64,000 bases of DNA from Flavisolibacter nicotianae (GCF_003628535.1 NZ_RBCI01000001.1:1-64000); one strand, 5' to 3'; shown: positions 32,928-43,267, numbered from the stretch's first letter. Notes: generated from the sequence alone by a model not told the origin. Translations and numbers: made by a program.

Positions 32928-34319
32928 ATGAAAGACAGGTGGAACGGGTGGCGATCAAAAGGGAAAGAGGTGTTTGATCTACTGGCCAACAACCGGATCA
33001 GGACCAATGCACTGCAGGCGATTCCGTTTTGGGCGGCCTCTCTTTTAACCGGCCTGATTGCCGTCGGTTATACAAAGCTGTTTAGCCTGGCCGAAACCTT
33101 GTTGCAGTCGGTGCTGCACTGGCACCGGTGGACCATTTTCCTACTCACGCCTTTTTGTTTTTTGCTTGCCTGGCTTTGTGTGCAGCTCTTTGCGCCGGCG
33201 GCCAGGGGCAGCGGTATCCCGCAGGTCATGGCCGCCATCGACCTGGCAACGCCCAAATACGAATCAAAGCTGGGCAGACTCCTGAGCTTTCGCATCCTGA
33301 TAACCAAGATCGCTTCCAGCCTGCTGATGGTATTGGGTGGTGGCGCCATCGGCCGCGAAGGCCCAACGATCCAGATTGCAGGCTCGGTCTTTACACTCAT
33401 TCACCGCCTGATACCAAAGACCTGGCCACGGCTGTCGAACCAGAATTTTATCCTGACCGGTGCCGCAGCCGGGCTGGCGGCAGCCTTCAATACGCCCCTG
33501 GGCGGGGTCGTGTTTGCCATGGAGGAACTGGCCCGCATCCACATCCGCTTTTTCCGTACGCCCCTGTTTTCTGCCGTGATCATTTCCGGGCTAACGGCCC
33601 AGGCTTTTCTGGGCCCCTATTTGTACCTGGGCTTTCCCGATGTACGCAACCTGCCGTTCCGGATTTTTGCGGGTGTTGCCCTCTCTGCCATCATTGCCGG
33701 CCTGCTCGGAAGCCTCATGTGCAAGCTGACCTTGAAACTGATGGCCTGGAAGAAAAAATTTTCCCCTGCCCGTATCGTCGTCTTTATCTTGATGGCCGGC
33801 GTGTTCATTGCCGGTTGTTCGTTTTTTTTCAACGCGGCCATCCTGGGCTCGGGCAAAGAGCTGATGAACAGTGTGCTGTTCAGCCAGGAAAAATACAGTT
33901 CGTGGCACACGGTGGTGGTGAGAACCCTGGGTCCCATTATTTGCTTCAACGTAGGTGCGGCAGGCGGGGTGTTTGCCCCCTCGCTGGCAGCCGGCGCCTC
34001 CATCGGCTCCTATCTTTCGGGGCTCTTTCACCTGTTGGACGGGGAAGCCAATCTTTTGGTCTTGAGCGGGATGGTGGGCTTTTTAACGGGTGTCACCCGA
34101 ACGCCCTTCACGTCGGCTATTCTCGTATTGGAAATGACCGACCGGCACAGCGTCATCTTTCACCTGATGGTGGCGGCCCTGCTTTCGAACATCGCAGCGC
34201 TGCTGGTGGACAAACATTCGTTTTACGAACAGCTCAAGAAAACCTATGTCGAAGAGGTAATTGAAAGCAAAAACGAACAGGCATCACCGGTGGCACCTGC
34301 TGCAGCAGACCCGCTATAA
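32928..34319 (+). CDS. ClC-type chloride channel / H+/Cl- antiporter
   Basis: A 463-residue membrane protein with the three ion-path signatures: GSGIPQV, GREGPTIQIAG (with the gating Glu) and GAAGGVFAPSLAAG. The Glu in VVFAMEELA fits the internal proton-path Glu of exchangers, so an H+/Cl- antiporter is more likely than a passive channel. It has 10-12 membrane segments; GAAAGLAAAFNTPLGGVVFA is the central one. No CBS domain follows; the tail is short and polar. The last 6 bases overlap the end of the convergent GH89 gene. Role: chloride or proton homeostasis, for instance acid resistance. Confidence 0.93.
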   Translation: MKDRWNGWRSKGKEVFDLLANNRIRTNALQAIPFWAASLLTGLIAVGYTKLFSLAETLLQSVLHWHRWTIFLLTPFCFLLAWLCVQLFAPAARGSGIPQVMAAIDLATPKYESKLGRLLSFRILITKIASSLLMVLGGGAIGREGPTIQIAGSVFTLIHRLIPKTWPRLSNQNFILTGAAAGLAAAFNTPLGGVVFAMEELARIHIRFFRTPLFSAVIISGLTAQAFLGPYLYLGFPDVRNLPFRIFAGVALSAIIAGLLGSLMCKLTLKLMAWKKKFSPARIVVFILMAGVFIAGCSFFFNAAILGSGKELMNSVLFSQEKYSSWHTVVVRTLGPIICFNVGAAGGVFAPSLAAGASIGSYLSGLFHLLDGEANLLVLSGMVGFLTGVTRTPFTSAILVLEMTDRHSVIFHLMVAALLSNIAALLVDKHSFYEQLKKTYVEEVIESKNEQASPVAPAAADPL

Positions 34320-36530
34320 CGGTTTTGCAGCCCTGATCTCTCCAACGTATTTCCGGTAAAGCGTTATAGGCTGCTGCACCGCATCACCGTTGGGTTCGAC
34401 GGGATAGGTTTCACGTCCGTTCACCCAATCCCACTCCCGGTCTTTCAGTTGTGATTCCAGTTTTTTAAAATCGGTTTCCCTCCCGTTTTGCAGGTCGGCC
34501 GTTACCTGGGAGAAAAACTGCTCCCACCGTTTTTTGTAAAATCCGTTCAGCAGGCCTGCCCACTGCTTGCAGGCATATTCGTGCAGCTTGTTGTTTTTGT
34601 CGCCCCACAGCGTGATCAGGTTGCGGGCATTGCGTTCGTACAGCTTTTTCTCACCGACAGTTGTACCCCACCGCTTCGCGTCTTCCAGCCAGTTGCCCAA
34701 TAAAAAATCCTTTCTTGTAGCCAGCAGGGCATCCAGGTCGGCAATCAGGGTAAGGAAGCGCTGGCTGTTCCGGGCAAAGGCAACGGGATCTTTTCGCTGG
34801 TAATCGGCTGCGAATTGCTGCTGGATCACCGAAGCATAATTGGCCAGCACCTGCCGCGTCAGGTCTACCAGGTCAAAGCGGAAGCCATCGCTTGTTTTCA
34901 GGTCGTCTGCCGCAGCAACCAGCAGGGTCCAGGCCTTGACCAGTTCCTGTGGATCGTACGACAAGGTCGTTGTTGTTCCGCCGGTGTTTTTGCCAAACGT
35001 TGGCCGGCCCGTGATGATCGATTCCGGTCCGCCGTTGGTGACACTGTCGGCATACGCCGTGCGGCGCAAAATACCCCAGGCTTCTTCTGCCCTGCTGTCT
35101 TTGCGGCCATAACGGCGCCGGGTATAGTCATTCAACCACGCCGCCAGGTCGACCGGTGTTTGCCGCCACACATTCTCCAGCATCAGGTCGTACATCACGG
35201 GGTTTTGCTGGATGCCTTCCGGCGTCAGGCCAATCCCCGTAAGCTTTCCTGCCGCCGGGTCGTGCAGCGTCTCGGCGGGTCCGTTGGCAACCTGCTCCAT
35301 TCTCCCATATAGGTTGACGTTGCCGCCGAAATTGTGCAGCATGCACCAGATCCAGGGCTTGCCATAATAGGCTTCCGTCCGGTTCCAAACCGGGTTCTTC
35401 TCGCTCCACAGGTCGAGGATGATCATCTTCTCGTTCGGTACGGCATTGAGCAGGGCCCTGATCTGCGTGGGCTGCCAGAATTTCGACTGGAAATGAAACA
35501 TCCATCCCTGCATGATCCAGGTTGCCTGCGGATCGGCAGCGGCCATCGACTGGTAAACCTTTTTGCTGACATCATTCAAAAACGTGGAATCGTTGGTGGG
35601 CGGTTTGTTTTCGTTGAATGTATCGGCGGTGTAGAGATGATCGGTGCCATAGGCTTTAGTTTCCGCTTCAATGAATCGCTTGCCGATCTCGAGAAACATC
35701 GGCTCGGAGGGATCCAGAAGACTCACCGGGGAGAAACCCGCCCAATCCGTTTTCTTCAGCTTGACTGCCGGAAATTTTTCCTTGAAGGCTGGCGGCACAT
35801 GCCCTGTAAAGGCAGGCAGGATGGGCGTCATGCCCAGGGACCGTTCCCGCTCCAGGATCTGCTTCTGCAGCGCCTTGTGGCTTTCCATCCAGCTTTGCGG
35901 CAGGGGGCCGCCCCAGGCATCCAGGTTACCCATCCAGAACCAGTTGAAATACGCAGGACCACTGAAAAAACTCTCCAGTTCCTTGTCGGTAAAACCCAAC
36001 CCGTTGTACACTTCTTTCCAGATGGCATTCTGGCCGGTAATGGCCAGCGGCATATTGATCCCGTTGAGAGCCATCCAGTCGATTTCCTTTTGCCAGCGGT
36101 CCCAGTTCCACCAGCTCATGGTGTAGTTGAACGTACAGTAGTTGAGATAGTAACGATATCGGTACGGCGTTTCTTTTTCGATTTTTTTTGGAACGGCCGG
36201 GAGTTTTTTAGGCAGGTGCAGGTTTGTGCCGTTCCAGGTGATGCTGCAATGTGTGAGGTGTTTGAGATAGTAATGCAGGGCGCTGGCGATGGAAACGCCG
36301 TTGCTGCCATGCAGCACGATCTTGTTGCCGATGCTTTCAATCGCAAAGCAATCCTTCCCGTTTTTCTTTTCCATAAAACCAATTTGAAATTGGTTTGCGT
36401 GCCCCGGCACCACACGCCTGATCAGCGCAAGAACGGCACGGGATTTCTCGTCGCCACCGTTGCAAAAGGCCGTGGAAAAGCTGCTGCAAAAAAGCAAAAC
36501 AAAAAACAAACGGATAGTTCGTTGTAACAT
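34314..36530 (-). CDS. Alpha-N-acetylglucosaminidase, GH89
   Basis: A 738-residue secreted enzyme from MLQRTIRLFFVLLF (signal peptide); an upstream Met would precede the signal. N-terminal beta domain, then YYLNYCTFNYTMSWWNWDRW at the entry of the TIM barrel, GINMPLAITGQNAIW, YTADTFNENKPP (likely acid/base Glu) and LDLWSEKNPVW (likely nucleophile Glu), followed by the C-terminal helical domain. These match GH89 enzymes (human NAGLU and bacterial homologues), which release alpha-linked terminal GlcNAc from heparan-type or mucin-type glycans. It is the last gene of a long leftward cluster of glycan-processing genes, 142 bp after the EEP lipoprotein gene. Confidence 0.92.
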   Translation of the reverse strand: MLQRTIRLFFVLLFCSSFSTAFCNGGDEKSRAVLALIRRVVPGHANQFQIGFMEKKNGKDCFAIESIGNKIVLHGSNGVSIASALHYYLKHLTHCSITWNGTNLHLPKKLPAVPKKIEKETPYRYRYYLNYCTFNYTMSWWNWDRWQKEIDWMALNGINMPLAITGQNAIWKEVYNGLGFTDKELESFFSGPAYFNWFWMGNLDAWGGPLPQSWMESHKALQKQILERERSLGMTPILPAFTGHVPPAFKEKFPAVKLKKTDWAGFSPVSLLDPSEPMFLEIGKRFIEAETKAYGTDHLYTADTFNENKPPTNDSTFLNDVSKKVYQSMAAADPQATWIMQGWMFHFQSKFWQPTQIRALLNAVPNEKMIILDLWSEKNPVWNRTEAYYGKPWIWCMLHNFGGNVNLYGRMEQVANGPAETLHDPAAGKLTGIGLTPEGIQQNPVMYDLMLENVWRQTPVDLAAWLNDYTRRRYGRKDSRAEEAWGILRRTAYADSVTNGGPESIITGRPTFGKNTGGTTTTLSYDPQELVKAWTLLVAAADDLKTSDGFRFDLVDLTRQVLANYASVIQQQFAADYQRKDPVAFARNSQRFLTLIADLDALLATRKDFLLGNWLEDAKRWGTTVGEKKLYERNARNLITLWGDKNNKLHEYACKQWAGLLNGFYKKRWEQFFSQVTADLQNGRETDFKKLESQLKDREWDWVNGRETYPVEPNGDAVQQPITLYRKYVGEIRAAKPL

Positions 36531-36672
36531 CGGCTGGATCTCCGTGAGTTGACTAGATGATTGAATACCGCCTTTCGATGGCGTTTGCGGATACACGTTT
36601 TGCGCTGCCGGTTACGCTGCGTGTTTACGGAAGAAAGACCCTACCGGCAGGATCTTCTTTCTCCCTGCCGGA

Positions 36673-37503
36673 TCAGTTGAGTTGCAAAACCGCCTTTACC
36701 GGCCGGTGATCGGAAGCGTATGATTCGTCCACAACGCTGTGGGTGAGCACACGGAATTTCGCCGCCGGTGCAAACGCAATGTAATCGATGGTTTTGGTTG
36801 GATTTTTTTCCGGTATGGTGAAGCCGCAATCCGCCACGCAGGAACGGGTAAACGACGCATCCAACTGGCGGATCACATCGCTGGTGGGCACTGCGTTAAA
36901 GTCGCCGGCGATCACCACCGGCAACCGTTCCTCTTTCAGCACTTCCACAATTTTTTTGATCTGCAACTGCCGGTTGCCGTCCGCCTTTTGTGCATCGAGA
37001 TGGGTGCAGGCAAAAACAAATTTTTGTCCGCCAGGCAGGGTAACCGTTGCCGAGGCCAGTGTGCGGTGCTCGCCTTTCGTTGATTCGTCTGTGGGAAGGG
37101 GAACATTCCTTGTTTCTTCAAGCGGGTAGCGGGAAAGAATGGCCACGCCGTATTCGCCGCCGTCGTAGTTGATGGCTTTGGCAAAAAAAGCTTTCATGCC
37201 GGTCAGCCTGGCCAGTTCTTCGGCCTCGTGCACGGAGGGCCCGGAACGTGCCGTATGCACATCCACTTCCTGCAGCGCCACGATGTCCACCTGTTGCTGG
37301 TTGATCACGTTGGCCACTGCCTGCAGGTCGATCACGTTGGGTTTCGACGGCGGGTTGGCGTGGTGAATGTTATAACTCAGCACGGCAATTTCATTCCGCT
37401 TTTTTGCAGCGGCCGTCGATTGCGATGAAGAGGGAACGGTCTTCGGGGTACAGCCAGGCTGCAACAGTATCAATATTGGTAAAATCAGGCAAACGATTTT
37501 CAT
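36673..37503 (-). CDS. Endonuclease/exonuclease/phosphatase-family lipoprotein
   Basis: A 276-residue protein with lipobox LLQPGC (Cys18) and an EEP fold: SYNIHHANP, VALQEVD (metal-binding Glu), VIAGDFNAVP (Asp-Asn), TKTIDYIAF and ASDHRPVKAVL (catalytic Asp-His). Family members hydrolyse phosphodiesters in DNA, RNA, lipids or inositol phosphates. As an envelope lipoprotein in a glycan cluster it is more likely a phosphodiesterase acting on sugar-phosphate or lipid head groups than a nuclease. Its start lies 13 bp after the DUF5107 stop, so both are co-transcribed. Confidence 0.88.
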   Translation of the reverse strand: MKIVCLILPILILLQPGCTPKTVPSSSQSTAAAKKRNEIAVLSYNIHHANPPSKPNVIDLQAVANVINQQQVDIVALQEVDVHTARSGPSVHEAEELARLTGMKAFFAKAINYDGGEYGVAILSRYPLEETRNVPLPTDESTKGEHRTLASATVTLPGGQKFVFACTHLDAQKADGNRQLQIKKIVEVLKEERLPVVIAGDFNAVPTSDVIRQLDASFTRSCVADCGFTIPEKNPTKTIDYIAFAPAAKFRVLTHSVVDESYASDHRPVKAVLQLN

Positions 37504-37516
37504 ATGGCTTTGTCAT

Positions 37517-40500
37517 TTATTTCAGCGTGGAAACAGGTTTTGCTTCCACGAAGAAACGCAGTAAGCCGGCATGCGTTTTTGCTCCCGTATGCATGGCATC
37601 CAGCAAGGCAATTTCTTCAAAGAGGGAACGGGCAAACGGTTCATTGCCCAGGCCCAGAAAACCCAGCGCCATCATGTAAATGCAGTGCACTTTGTTTCGC
37701 TTTCCGAGGTCGTCGTCAAACACCAGCAGGTCGGGCAGCGAGACGGCAAAAAAATCAATCTTCACCGTGTCGTCGAGGTGCGTCTTGCCATAGTTGACCA
37801 ATCGTTGAAAGACCGCTTTCGCTTCTTCGGCTTTGCCCATTTTTTCCAGGGCAAGTCCCTGGTAAAAAATCGTATCGGGCTGGGGGTCGTTGTAAAAAAT
37901 CGCAGCAACCGGCGTGGCATTGCCCTGTGCCGCTTTTTGAAAACAGTCTGCCGCCAACGCTTTTTGTTTCAATCCTTCGTAAGCGCAACCCATCCAGTAA
38001 AAGATTTCGTTCTCCGGCGTGCCGTATAATTTGCCTTCGCCCAGGTTAGCGGGATAGTGCTGTGCTTTTTGCAGAAAGTCCAGCGCCTGTTCAAATTCCT
38101 TCTTGCCCAAAGCCTCCCTGGCCATTTGCAAAAGGCTGTATTTGTATTGCGCGGAAACTTTTCCTTCGCCGCCTTCCCAGGGGTGAAACTGGCGGCCCAT
38201 AATGAGCTGAAACGCCATCTCGTATTTGCCCAGGTGATTGTAAAGCGCCGCTCTTTCAAGGAAAAGATCATCCCGCGACTCCACGAGATCCAAATGCGCT
38301 TCCAGGAAATCCAGCCGCTCCTGCGGTAACCGGTTCAGCCGCTTGTACAACTGGTCGAGCTCCATTAAAATCCGCCCGTCGTTTTGATGGAGTTGAAACG
38401 CCTTTTCAAAGAATTTTCGGGCTTGCTGCGGATCGGATAATTTGTTGAAGCAGGCAATCCCGAGGTTACGGTAAACAGCCGGCAGGTCGGCGTCCAGGTC
38501 TGCTGCTTTTTGCCAGCAGGCAATGGCCTCCGCATACTGCTTTTTATCGAACCACAAACATCCCAGATAGTAAGAGGCTTTCGCATCGGATGGATTGTAC
38601 TGCAAGGCCGTTTGTAAAATGGCAATCTCCCGGATGCGGTTGGGAAAGCAATAATCGGGTCCCAGCGCCGCCGCTTTTGCAAAGGCGTCGGTGGCTTCAG
38701 CCTCCCGGCCAAGAAGGTGCTCGCACCAGCCGGTATAATACAGGGGCAGGGGATTGGGTGTATCGCTTTGGGCGATCAAATACTGCAGCCATTGGATCGC
38801 TTCTTCATACAAACCGGCTGCGGCATAATCAAGCGCATATTCGAGAAAATTCTGCACATCGCCCCGGCTGACCAACCAGGCTTTTTCCAGGACTTCATCG
38901 GCCAGCTGCGGGTGACCTGACATGCGGTGCAAAAGGCTTTTTTCGAAATAAAGCGAGAGGTGAAAAACATCGTTTTGCAACCCCTCGGCACAAAGGGCCA
39001 GCGCCTCTTCTACCCTGTTCAGTTTGCGCAGGGCGGCTGCTTCCAGCGCCACGGCTTTGGCATTGCCCGCATTGCCCTTCAGGGCCCGGCGCAGGTGCGT
39101 CAGCGCCTGGTCGTAGCGGTGTTGGGCCAGGTCGATCTGGGCCAGGGCAAAAAAGCTGTTCGACTGGCAGGCGCCGCTCCACGTGGCTTTGTAAAACGCA
39201 TCGTAGGCTTCGTCAAACTTATGCTGAAGCTGCAAACACAAACCCAGGTGATAATAGGGTTCGCTGTCAGCAGGGTTTGGATTCAGGCGTGTCAGCGTAT
39301 CGATGGCCCTGCGGAAATAGGTTTCACTTTCCGCGATCTTTCCACGGCGCAGAAGAAGCAAACCCAGGGCATTGTTGCAGCGGCTATCGCCGGCGTCACG
39401 CCGCAAACCTTCTTCGTAATAATCCACGGGGTTGAACGTGGCATGCCGGTATTGCTCCAGGTGAAGACCGGTTAGGTAAAGCGCTTCGATCGTTTCGGTT
39501 TCTTCGGGTGTCGCCGGTGCTTTTGCCGGTTCGGGAACGGGCGGTGTTGCCTGGTGTCCTTTCTCCGGGTAGGCCAGCAATTCGGTTTTGGCGGCCGACA
39601 AAACGCGGATGTTCACGTCCTCTTCGGTTGCGGACGCCGGTACGTTAAAACTGGTTGTAAACACCTGCTCCGGTGTCAGCTCCGTTACAAAAAACGGGAA
39701 GGTTTCGCCTTTGCATTGTACGTCGATGGAGAGGTCGTGCAATGCTGATGTTGCAAACAGCTTGAGACAGGCTTTGCCCTCGCAGATCGAAAAATGCAGC
39801 AGCAAATCCTTGCTTGCATTCTTCAGCACACCCAGCTCGCGGTAGGGCAAAAAATACTGGGTAAAGGTTTTTTCCTCGTACGGCATCAGCCATGAAAAAT
39901 CGGGCTGGTTATCGGTGAACACACCGGTCATCAGTTCAATGTAAGGACCATTTTCATCGGTCAGGTTGCGGTCCCAGGCTTTGCCGAATTCACCATTGCC
40001 CCAGGTCCACTGTTTTTTTCCCGGCGAGATATGGTGATTGGCCACGTGCACCAATCCGCCCTGCGTGTCGTGCTCGTAACCACCCACAAAATCATAAACA
40101 GAATTCACCGCCATGTAGGATGTCGGCACCGGGATATTCTGGTACCGGGAAATGTCGGTACCCGGTGCATAATCCACTTTGTAATACACGCCTTTGGCAA
40201 TGGGAAATTCCGACACGTCTCGCCGGCCGTGATCAAAAACGGCATTCACATCGGGCGGAAAGATGGACTGGTAGTGTTCGTTCACATGCACCGCGGGATT
40301 GGCCCACCACAAAAAGGTTTGGGGCAGTGGTGTGCGATTGAACAACCTGGCTTTTATTTCGAGGTAAGCCCTGTCAGGATAAAGGGTGAAGCCCGCCGTG
40401 CCCCTGGTGCCATACATCTTATCAATCTCGTTGATCCAAATCGTTTTGCTGCCGTCTTCGTTTTCTTCGAGTGAAAAATCAACCGGCTCGAAGGTGCTGG

Positions 40501-40888
40501 GACGGTGGTGCTGCGGCCAGTTGAATTCGATGCCGCCCGAGATCCAGGGCCCGCACAAGCCCACCAGCGCCGGCTTGATCACTTCGTTGTAATAGATAAA
40601 ATGGCGGTTGGCAATTTTATCATAGGCCATCTGGATGCGACCGCCCAGTTGCGGCAGCACCATGATCTTCAGGTACCGGTTTTCCAGGAATACAGCCTCG
40701 TATGCCTTGTCCTTTTTTTCATCGAAGATTTTTTCAATGATGGGCAAGGGATACACGGCACCGGAACTTCCCTGGTAAACGCGTTTCTCAAAAAACATGG
40801 GGTTTTTCTCAGGCAGGCCAGTTTCATAGGTCGGTATGATCACCTGTTCTTTCCAGATGTTCACGGAAAACTTATCCATATGATTCAT
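37517..40888 (-). CDS. DUF5107 domain protein with long TPR array
   Basis: A 1123-residue cytoplasmic protein. Residues about 1-330 form the DUF5107 domain: LPQLGGRIQMAYDK, GPWISGGIEFNWPQHHRPS and FLWWANPAVHVNEHYQSIFPPD recall galactose-mutarotase-like beta-sandwich folds. From about 470 to the end are at least ten tetratricopeptide repeats (NALGLLLLRRGKIAESETYF, SYYLGCLWFDKKQYAEAIAC and others). Proteins of this design sit next to sugar porters and AraC regulators in Bacteroidota. The beta domain may bind or epimerise sugars, the TPRs partner proteins (inference). It starts 19 bp after the sugar porter gene. Confidence 0.85.
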   Translation of the reverse strand: MNHMDKFSVNIWKEQVIIPTYETGLPEKNPMFFEKRVYQGSSGAVYPLPIIEKIFDEKKDKAYEAVFLENRYLKIMVLPQLGGRIQMAYDKIANRHFIYYNEVIKPALVGLCGPWISGGIEFNWPQHHRPSTFEPVDFSLEENEDGSKTIWINEIDKMYGTRGTAGFTLYPDRAYLEIKARLFNRTPLPQTFLWWANPAVHVNEHYQSIFPPDVNAVFDHGRRDVSEFPIAKGVYYKVDYAPGTDISRYQNIPVPTSYMAVNSVYDFVGGYEHDTQGGLVHVANHHISPGKKQWTWGNGEFGKAWDRNLTDENGPYIELMTGVFTDNQPDFSWLMPYEEKTFTQYFLPYRELGVLKNASKDLLLHFSICEGKACLKLFATSALHDLSIDVQCKGETFPFFVTELTPEQVFTTSFNVPASATEEDVNIRVLSAAKTELLAYPEKGHQATPPVPEPAKAPATPEETETIEALYLTGLHLEQYRHATFNPVDYYEEGLRRDAGDSRCNNALGLLLLRRGKIAESETYFRRAIDTLTRLNPNPADSEPYYHLGLCLQLQHKFDEAYDAFYKATWSGACQSNSFFALAQIDLAQHRYDQALTHLRRALKGNAGNAKAVALEAAALRKLNRVEEALALCAEGLQNDVFHLSLYFEKSLLHRMSGHPQLADEVLEKAWLVSRGDVQNFLEYALDYAAAGLYEEAIQWLQYLIAQSDTPNPLPLYYTGWCEHLLGREAEATDAFAKAAALGPDYCFPNRIREIAILQTALQYNPSDAKASYYLGCLWFDKKQYAEAIACWQKAADLDADLPAVYRNLGIACFNKLSDPQQARKFFEKAFQLHQNDGRILMELDQLYKRLNRLPQERLDFLEAHLDLVESRDDLFLERAALYNHLGKYEMAFQLIMGRQFHPWEGGEGKVSAQYKYSLLQMAREALGKKEFEQALDFLQKAQHYPANLGEGKLYGTPENEIFYWMGCAYEGLKQKALAADCFQKAAQGNATPVAAIFYNDPQPDTIFYQGLALEKMGKAEEAKAVFQRLVNYGKTHLDDTVKIDFFAVSLPDLLVFDDDLGKRNKVHCIYMMALGFLGLGNEPFARSLFEEIALLDAMHTGAKTHAGLLRFFVEAKPVSTLK

Positions 40889-40907
40889 TATTCTATTGCG
40901 TGTAAAA

Positions 40908-42260
40908 TCAATGTGCAGTTACGGTGTGCTCCACCTGTTCAAGAGTCTGGCCTTTGGTTTCCACGACTTTTTTCCGGATGAAAAAATAGCCCAGCAGGCA
41001 AATGCCGGCATAGACATAAAACGGTCCGTAGGTCCCGATTTTTTTCGACAGGATCGGAAAGGTGAAGACGAGGATGAAATAGGCGCTCCACAAACACACG
41101 ATCGCCAGCGATGTAGCCTTGCCGCGAATGTTGTTGGGGAAAATTTCCGAAATCAACACCCAGGTGACCGGTGCCAGCGACGTAGCGTAAAGAGCAATGG
41201 CCAGCAGTACAAAAACGGATATCCATCCCGGTGAAAAACTGTTTTGCAGCAAAACGGCCAGCACAATGTACACGACCGATAAACCCAGCGAACCCACCAG
41301 CATCAGCGGGCGGCGGCCCAGTTTATCCACCTGCCACATGGCCAGCACCGTAAACAACAGGTTGACCAGGCCAATGGAAATGGTTTCGAACAATTGCTGG
41401 TTGATGGAAGAGCCAACCGATTCGAAGATGGTGGACGTATAATTAAAAACCACGTTGATCCCGCAAAACTGCTGGAATACCGCCAGCGCAATCCCGACGA
41501 CAACCGCCGGCCGTACGCTTTTTGCCCACACGGAACGTTCTGCTTTCTTTCCCTGTTGAACCGACGACTGGATGGCCGCCATTGTTTTCTCCGCGTAGGC
41601 GGCACTGCCGATCCGGGCAAGGATGGCTTCCGCTTTTTGGGTCTTCCCTACGCTGAGTAGCCAGCGCGGACTTTCGGGCAACCACAGGACACCCACAAAG
41701 AAAAATGCCGCCGGCACTGCACCCAGTCCAAACATCCAGCGCCAGGAATCGGTGCCACCATCGGCAAGATGGTAGTTGACAAGATTGGTGACCAGGATGC
41801 CGATAACGATGGTAAGCTGGTTGATGGCCACATTGCGGCCACGGTCTTCAGCCGGCGAAATTTCGGCAATGTACAGTGGACTGAGCATGGATGCCATGCC
41901 CACGCCAATACCGGCGGCAAACCGCATGAGCACAAAAAAGGTAAACTGCGAAGCGGCCGCCATGCCGAGGGAAGAAAGGGCGAAAATAAAGGCCGCGATC
42001 AGCAGGCCCGGTTTGCGACCATAACGGTCGACGAGGGTGCCGGCAAACAGGCAGCCAACGATGCAGCCCAGGCCCAGCGACCCGGTAAGAAAACCCTCGC
42101 CCCAGGCTTCCAGTGCAAAGGCTGTACGCAAAAAAGGCAGGGCGCCGGAGATCACCGCAAAATCAAAACCAAACAGGTACCCACCAAGCGCAGATATCAG
42201 CGAGATCAGGACGACATAGGCTTTCTTTTTCCCGGCAGATTGATCATTCATTTTCTCCAA
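40908..42260 (-). CDS. Sugar porter, major facilitator superfamily
   Basis: A 450-residue inner-membrane transporter with 12 helices and all sugar-porter signatures: GYLFGFDFAVISGA in helix 1, DRYGRKPGLL between helices 2 and 3, RFAAGIGVGMASMLSPLYIAE, PESPRWLLSVGK at the end of the first half, and VETKGQTLEQVE near the C-terminus in place of the usual PETKG. It would import a mono- or disaccharide with protons. MNDQSAG, three codons in, is an equally good start. It follows the AraC gene by 101 bp and precedes DUF5107 by 19 bp. Confidence 0.93.
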   Translation of the reverse strand: MEKMNDQSAGKKKAYVVLISLISALGGYLFGFDFAVISGALPFLRTAFALEAWGEGFLTGSLGLGCIVGCLFAGTLVDRYGRKPGLLIAAFIFALSSLGMAAASQFTFFVLMRFAAGIGVGMASMLSPLYIAEISPAEDRGRNVAINQLTIVIGILVTNLVNYHLADGGTDSWRWMFGLGAVPAAFFFVGVLWLPESPRWLLSVGKTQKAEAILARIGSAAYAEKTMAAIQSSVQQGKKAERSVWAKSVRPAVVVGIALAVFQQFCGINVVFNYTSTIFESVGSSINQQLFETISIGLVNLLFTVLAMWQVDKLGRRPLMLVGSLGLSVVYIVLAVLLQNSFSPGWISVFVLLAIALYATSLAPVTWVLISEIFPNNIRGKATSLAIVCLWSAYFILVFTFPILSKKIGTYGPFYVYAGICLLGYFFIRKKVVETKGQTLEQVEHTVTAH

Positions 42261-42361
42261 ACATTTATCGTTTCAAACTTAGGAGGAAATGCCCGGATGC
42301 CTAATGGAAAATCACTTGAATAGCATGGACAATATTCTGCCAGCCGTGAACAACAACAGGT

Positions 42362-43267
42362 TTATACAGCTTGTTTGCGGTTGCGGTATTCGAGCGGCGA
42401 CATGCCCATGATGTTGCTGAAAAAACGCGAGAAATAAAACGGGTCATTCACCCCCAGTTTATACGCGATCTCTTTCACCTGGAGGTTGGTGAACTGCAGG
42501 TACTGGCAGGCTTTCTGCACTTTGATGTGATTGAAATACTCCAGTGGCGGGTAGCCGGTTTTCTTTTTGAACAGCGCCGAATAATGCGAAGGTGAAATGT
42601 GCGCTTCGGACGCCATCTCCTGGAGCGACAGGGCCCGGTGAAGGTTTTGCTGCATGAATTCGATCGACTGGTCGATCGCGTCTTTTTCTTCCCTGTTGAA
42701 CGGTGCCTGGAAATGATCGGCGTAGCAAAACGACGAAAGAAAATGCCAGAGGCACATGCTGATATAGCCAAGGTTTTCGCTGCCATAGCCGCTTTCCAGT
42801 CGCGAATACAGCGTGTCGAACAGGCGGATGCGTTCGTCGGAAAAATGAACAGCCGTGGCAACCGGTGTTTTTTCTTTGTTGAGCAACTTCACAAAATGCG
42901 GCGAGGCCTCACCCGTGAAATGCATCCAGTGGATAGACCAGGGATCGCTTTCGTCGGAACCGTATTTGTGGGGCGTCGATGCCGGGATCACCAGGTACTG
43001 GCCCCGGGCAACGTCCACCCGTTTCTCCCGGAATTGCACCCAGCCTTTGCCGTCGATGCAATAAAGAAGAATGTGCTGCGAACTGCCGGCCGTGCGTTCG
43101 CGGTAGTGAAATTTTGCCTTGGGATAAAAGCCGATGTCGGTAATGAAAAGCTGGCTGACAAGCGGCGTCTCTTCACAAAACCGGATGATTTTATTGGGAA
43201 GCACAATGGCCTTCTGGCCGTTGAAACCATCTTTTTTCCTGTGTGTGACTGTAAGGGTGTTTGACAT
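42362..43267 (-). CDS. AraC-family transcriptional regulator
   Basis: A 301-residue regulator from MSNTLTV. The N-terminal cupin-type sugar-sensing domain (about 40-165) includes HILLYCIDGKGWVQF and GQYLVIPASTPHKYG. The C-terminal pair of HTHs (about 200-300) reads LSLQEMASEAHISPSHYSAL, FKKKTGYPP, then VKEIAYKLGVNDPFYFSRFF and GMSPLEYR. It sits at the head of the porter/DUF5107 set and between that set and the esterase/GH97/SusCD set, so it probably activates one or both in response to a sugar. Confidence 0.93.
   Translation of the reverse strand: MSNTLTVTHRKKDGFNGQKAIVLPNKIIRFCEETPLVSQLFITDIGFYPKAKFHYRERTAGSSQHILLYCIDGKGWVQFREKRVDVARGQYLVIPASTPHKYGSDESDPWSIHWMHFTGEASPHFVKLLNKEKTPVATAVHFSDERIRLFDTLYSRLESGYGSENLGYISMCLWHFLSSFCYADHFQAPFNREEKDAIDQSIEFMQQNLHRALSLQEMASEAHISPSHYSALFKKKTGYPPLEYFNHIKVQKACQYLQFTNLQVKEIAYKLGVNDPFYFSRFFSNIMGMSPLEYRNRKQAV

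Noticed and set aside
33128-34264. A 378-codon plus-strand frame within the ClC gene
   Set aside because: Shadow of the ClC coding sequence, which has all family motifs in the other frame.
35334-36527. A 397-codon plus-strand frame
   Set aside because: Opposite strand of the GH89 gene; no signal, domain or promoter of its own.
36739-37129. Overlapping plus-strand frames of about 110 codons
   Set aside because: Shadows of the EEP lipoprotein gene.
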